DNA from: a virus
DNA length: 23,880 bases
Reading direction: 5' to 3' (one strand)
IMG/VR virus record: IMGVR_UViG_3300042879_001491
Span: 1 to 23,880 of that record
In this document: in pieces, positions 22,501 to 23,880 of the stretch
How the letters are laid out: each line of letters starts with the position of its first letter
Position numbering within the stretch: position 1 is the stretch's first letter
The notes under the pieces: generated by a model
Told to the model about the DNA's origin: nothing
The model's input: only the letters and a program-made list of their open reading frames with translations
The model's database searches: none
Made by a program: the position numbers and the translations under genes

Positions 22501-23059
22501 ATGCCTTCGCATCAAGACCTGCAGCTTTGCCCAGAACATTGACAGACTCAGCTACTGTGCTTAGGGCCTCCGGTGTCTTTGCCAGATCAGGGCCGAACTT
22601 CGAAAGTACCGTCTGGAAAGCTTCGAGCTGAGTCGTGGCCGAGCCACCGAACTGCAAAGCTAGATTCTTGGCACGTTCCCCGAGGTCATTCAGCCCCGCA
22701 CCAGTTACGCCAGTGACGGCAGAGACGGATTGCAGTGCGTTCTCAAAGTTTGTGCCTGCAGCGATGGCCTCGGTGAAGCCCTGCTGTATCAACGCTCCAG
22801 CCTGCGCTGCAGCCGCCCCAAGCAAACCCCCAGCGAACGCTCCCTTGAAAGATTCCCCGATGCTTGATGATGTTGCCTTTGCCTGCTGCTCAAGAGAGCT
22901 AAATGCAGACTTTGCACTTGCATCATCTACATCGACCACAATGTTGCCGAGGCTTTTGTCCAGCACCGCAGCCGTAGCCTTGCCGTCAGCAGCTATCTTC
23001 TTTAGCGATGCTGAGAAGTTGGTGGTGTCGAGCTGGAGTTCGTTCTTGAATACAGCCAC
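19520..23059 (-). CDS. Tail tape-measure protein
   Basis: At 1179 aa it is the longest gene in the window. It sets tail length and is injected with the DNA. Residues ~95-300 match the conserved tape-measure core: LQSVSAVTGVTGAGLNDLGE, ALSNSMLQFGVDASDP, AAIQQLAVGGKVGSEAGIGL. Hydrophobic spans lie at about 419-440, 458-480, 1006-1026 and 1035-1060. Residues ~490-870 are long charged helices. Near the end EGGYTGDGGKYTPAG and VHRGEFVINKEN (1065-1092) form a C-terminal motif common in this family. At roughly 0.15 nm per helical residue the tail would be near 175 nm. The GTG start overlaps the previous stop by one base and GAGGAG lies upstream. No muralytic motif was seen. Confidence 0.93.
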   Translation of the reverse strand: MAVFKNELQLDTTNFSASLKKIAADGKATAAVLDKSLGNIVVDVDDASAKSAFSSLEQQAKATSSSIGESFKGAFAGGLLGAAAAQAGALIQQGFTEAIAAGTNFENALQSVSAVTGVTGAGLNDLGERAKNLALQFGGSATTQLEAFQTVLSKFGPDLAKTPEALSTVAESVNVLGKAAGLDAKASVDALSNSMLQFGVDASDPAKLAQESGRFINVLAASAKVGAAEIPQVAEAILQAGVAAKGANLSFEETNAAIQQLAVGGKVGSEAGIGLRNVIGKLIDGGAEQAKILQSVGLSYKDLGETLTTQGLAPALEKLQGGFNKLGTDAEKAAALSKLFGAENAATAGILLNGVDNIKSFTDGVTGTQEALTQAAKNSDTVAARFDKFKAAIEVGLINAFQAVSPIIKSVLDNFQEFVPFLAIAAGALVAYGAAMGVSAIATKLATIEAGTFNTVLAANPIGATVAALALLAAGVYAVADAMNISAEEALGNAEAEKKLVEQQIQSNKERKVSVTQTKSLADEFTKLAQKTERTADEEKRLREVQNQLDRQYPDLIDKTGSFADNLGAVQKIGKQTTDELGKLDKEAANLAKRLEASTRAIAFAARNAAIAELQDLTTGFLKSSELKQAGEAFSNSIYNAKTIEQAQLALETLQKSIGGLGIDPQELNKIYEAANAVIAKTAATFKQAEAPIAAATVEVKDNTDATDKNTDSKDNNIKKSKEAEAAFKAAQDALKKYRNDQLDAVKDLEIQLLKQGLSEQEIKLRLQKLEKTQVAEYIAKAAELFAIAGGTDGVPLTTTLKVDKESTKVQVLEAYTDAVREAELRGLKIKLPAELAITRALTLTEKNALEEKNKQLRLQKAILKIPIAIDDKQDKGVIADTIKTAAKAVNSIDWFGVFNKPAKASEEAVTKITDSITQGLLSYQDGITQLQTSLGAQPGIFDVVLGKLNQKFSEARDLSLQALQSQAEAYDVQLGLTDDFYAALYQTTTTAFLDLLTAQGEYGKNSLLIALDILNALVPILVAEIVGKELADKTFVGLATGAALSAVLYGLLGAARAAVSGFAEGGYTGDGGKYTPAGVVHRGEFVINKENTRKYRGILEQMNEGNFPLALAGVPMQTNDGLVSEMSAMRSELSMIRKRLDSMPNGIEGRTAVALDVGFDQYLYSRNMHRTAVRNLRG

Positions 23060-23364
23060 TAGCGTCTCCTCATTCTCCGTTGGTTACGTGATTCCGCAGC
23101 CTGTGCTGCAGTCGGTTGGCTCCATGTTGACGCTTTTACGATTGCTAAACGGCGCAGAAACTCACTGGCCCGCAGGTCAGAGACTACCTGATCGGGTGTC
23201 ATATGCCATGCTTTTGCTATTTCCATACCCGTTAGGGTGTCATGCTCATCGACAGGCATGACGTCATAGCCTGTGATTCGTTTTGGGTATGGCTTGCCCT
23301 CGTCATCGACAGCTTCTTTCGTCAGGACGGGATAGTACATGTATGCATGGCGCACTGCAGTCAT
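23059..23364 (-). CDS. Second tail-assembly chaperone-like ORF
   Basis: The 101-aa product reads MTAVRHAYMYYPVLTKEAV, MEIAKAWHMTPDQVVSDL and ends in a very basic tail NQRRMRRR. It lies between a probable chaperone gene and the tape measure, the slot of the second (T-like) chaperone ORF made in many phages by frameshifting from the first. Here it has its own ATG one base after the first ORF's stop and is in the +1 frame relative to it, so the usual -1 slip is not possible. It may be translated by coupling. No Shine-Dalgarno motif is visible. Confidence 0.6.
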   Translation of the reverse strand: MTAVRHAYMYYPVLTKEAVDDEGKPYPKRITGYDVMPVDEHDTLTGMEIAKAWHMTPDQVVSDLRASEFLRRLAIVKASTWSQPTAAQAAESRNQRRMRRR

Positions 23365-23365
23365 T

Positions 23366-23880
23366 TCAGAGTTTAGCGATTTCTCGAAACGATGCGACCA
23401 CAGTGGTCACCTCCGTCAAGTCTTGTTCATCCCAGAAGTCAGCAGATGCCAGTGCAGTCTTTTCCGATTCGGTAAGCTGGCTGTCATCGATGATGATGCG
23501 CAGCAATGCAAAGCAGGCGTTCACGGCTTCGTAGTTGTCGTAAGGGAATGCCGTGACGGGGTTGTTGAGTGCATCCCAGATCTCAGGGAATGACTCCAGC
23601 AGTTCGGCCTGGATGCGCTGTTGCACCATTGCCTGCAGATCATTGTCCGTGATGTTCGGAATCTCGGCCTTGATGCCAGCCGAGATGCGGGCCGAGTGCT
23701 CGGTATTCGCACCACCTGTCAGGGTCACGATCTTGGCAGCGTTCGGACTGCGTCGCATGGCCTCCTGAAAGGCTTGGTTCTGGCCTAGCGTCCTAAGCAC
23801 CGCTATCGGGGCTTCGACGGCCTTGATGAGCTTGCGACTGACGACGGCCTTGATCGGCACGGCCTTAGGGCCCGTAGCAA
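23366..23880 (-). CDS. Probable tail-assembly chaperone, 5' end missing
   Basis: The frame is open to the window edge, so the start lies outside; a GTG at 23860 is only an internal codon candidate. The visible 170 residues contain VVSRKLIKAVEAPIAVLRTL, a basic middle, and an acidic helical C-terminal half: LQAMVQQRIQAELLESFPEI, YEAVNACFALLRIIIDDSQL, SADFWDEQDLTEVTTVVASF. An acidic helical protein just before the tape measure is typical of chaperones that coat the tape measure before tail-tube assembly. Identification rests on position and character, since these proteins diverge strongly. Confidence 0.6.
   Translation of the reverse strand, partial: ATGPKAVPIKAVVSRKLIKAVEAPIAVLRTLGQNQAFQEAMRRSPNAAKIVTLTGGANTEHSARISAGIKAEIPNITDNDLQAMVQQRIQAELLESFPEIWDALNNPVTAFPYDNYEAVNACFALLRIIIDDSQLTESEKTALASADFWDEQDLTEVTTVVASFREIAKL

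Noticed and set aside
21582-22631. A 349-codon open frame on the plus strand
   Set aside because: It lies wholly antisense to the tape-measure gene, is Ala/Ser/Pro-rich as expected from the complement of an alanine-rich gene, and has no ribosome-binding site or neighbours on that strand.
1-23880. CRISPR array, tRNA gene, insertion sequence, integrase, defence or retron locus
   Set aside because: No regularly spaced repeats, cloverleaf, transposase or integrase motif, or reverse transcriptase was seen on either strand.

Overview
The window is a block of tailed-phage genome (double-stranded DNA, Caudoviricetes). Every gene I can support lies on the minus strand, so transcription runs from high to low coordinates. 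The hallmarks are an HK97-type head module, a tape-measure protein of 1179 residues and a primase-helicase replication module. I see no contractile-sheath gene, so a long non-contractile (siphovirus) tail is the best guess. There is no integrase, repressor, tRNA, rRNA, CRISPR array or insertion sequence. The host cannot be read from the sequence. Several small proteins (HTPGPW type, DUF551-like, GMTLRDWF type) belong to families common in phages of Gram-negative bacteria.

Layout in transcription order. (1) 23880-15668, tail module: a probable tail-assembly chaperone cut by the window edge, a second small chaperone-like ORF, the tape measure, two tail-tip proteins (154 and 609 aa), a probable receptor-binding protein with a C1q-like domain, a 179-aa structural protein and a 61-aa ORF. 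(2) 15645-15538, a regulatory hub: a strong intrinsic terminator closes the tail transcript and is followed at once by a near-consensus sigma70-type promoter with a perfect palindrome at its start point. (3) 15509-5965, early/replication operon: a 149-aa SH3-like leader protein, a 47-aa ORF, a GT-A glycosyltransferase, a small membrane protein, a RecB/Cas4-like nuclease, an SSB-like protein with an acidic tail, two tandem paralogues of an unrecognised family, a run of small accessory genes, a second small membrane protein, a primase-helicase, a zinc-ribbon protein, a VRR-NUC nuclease and a DnaA-domain-IV-like protein. (4) 5930-1, packaging and head module: small and large terminase, a portal fused to a MuF-like domain, prohead protease, HK97-fold major capsid protein, and the start of a further head-region gene that runs off the window.

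The replication operon is very compact. Many genes overlap by exactly four bases (ATGA or GTGA), and the preceding gene's last codons carry the next gene's Shine-Dalgarno sequence, so the module looks translationally coupled. Head genes point out of the left edge and tail genes enter from the right edge. In a circular or circularly permuted map these would join into one late operon ending at the 15.6-kb terminator. Points most worth a second look are the tandem paralogues at 11.4-12.4 kb, the portal-MuF fusion, the glycosyltransferase inside an early operon, the stand-alone DnaA-like protein coupled to a VRR-NUC nuclease, and the terminator/promoter/palindrome hub. I did not find a defence island or a clearly new multi-gene system.
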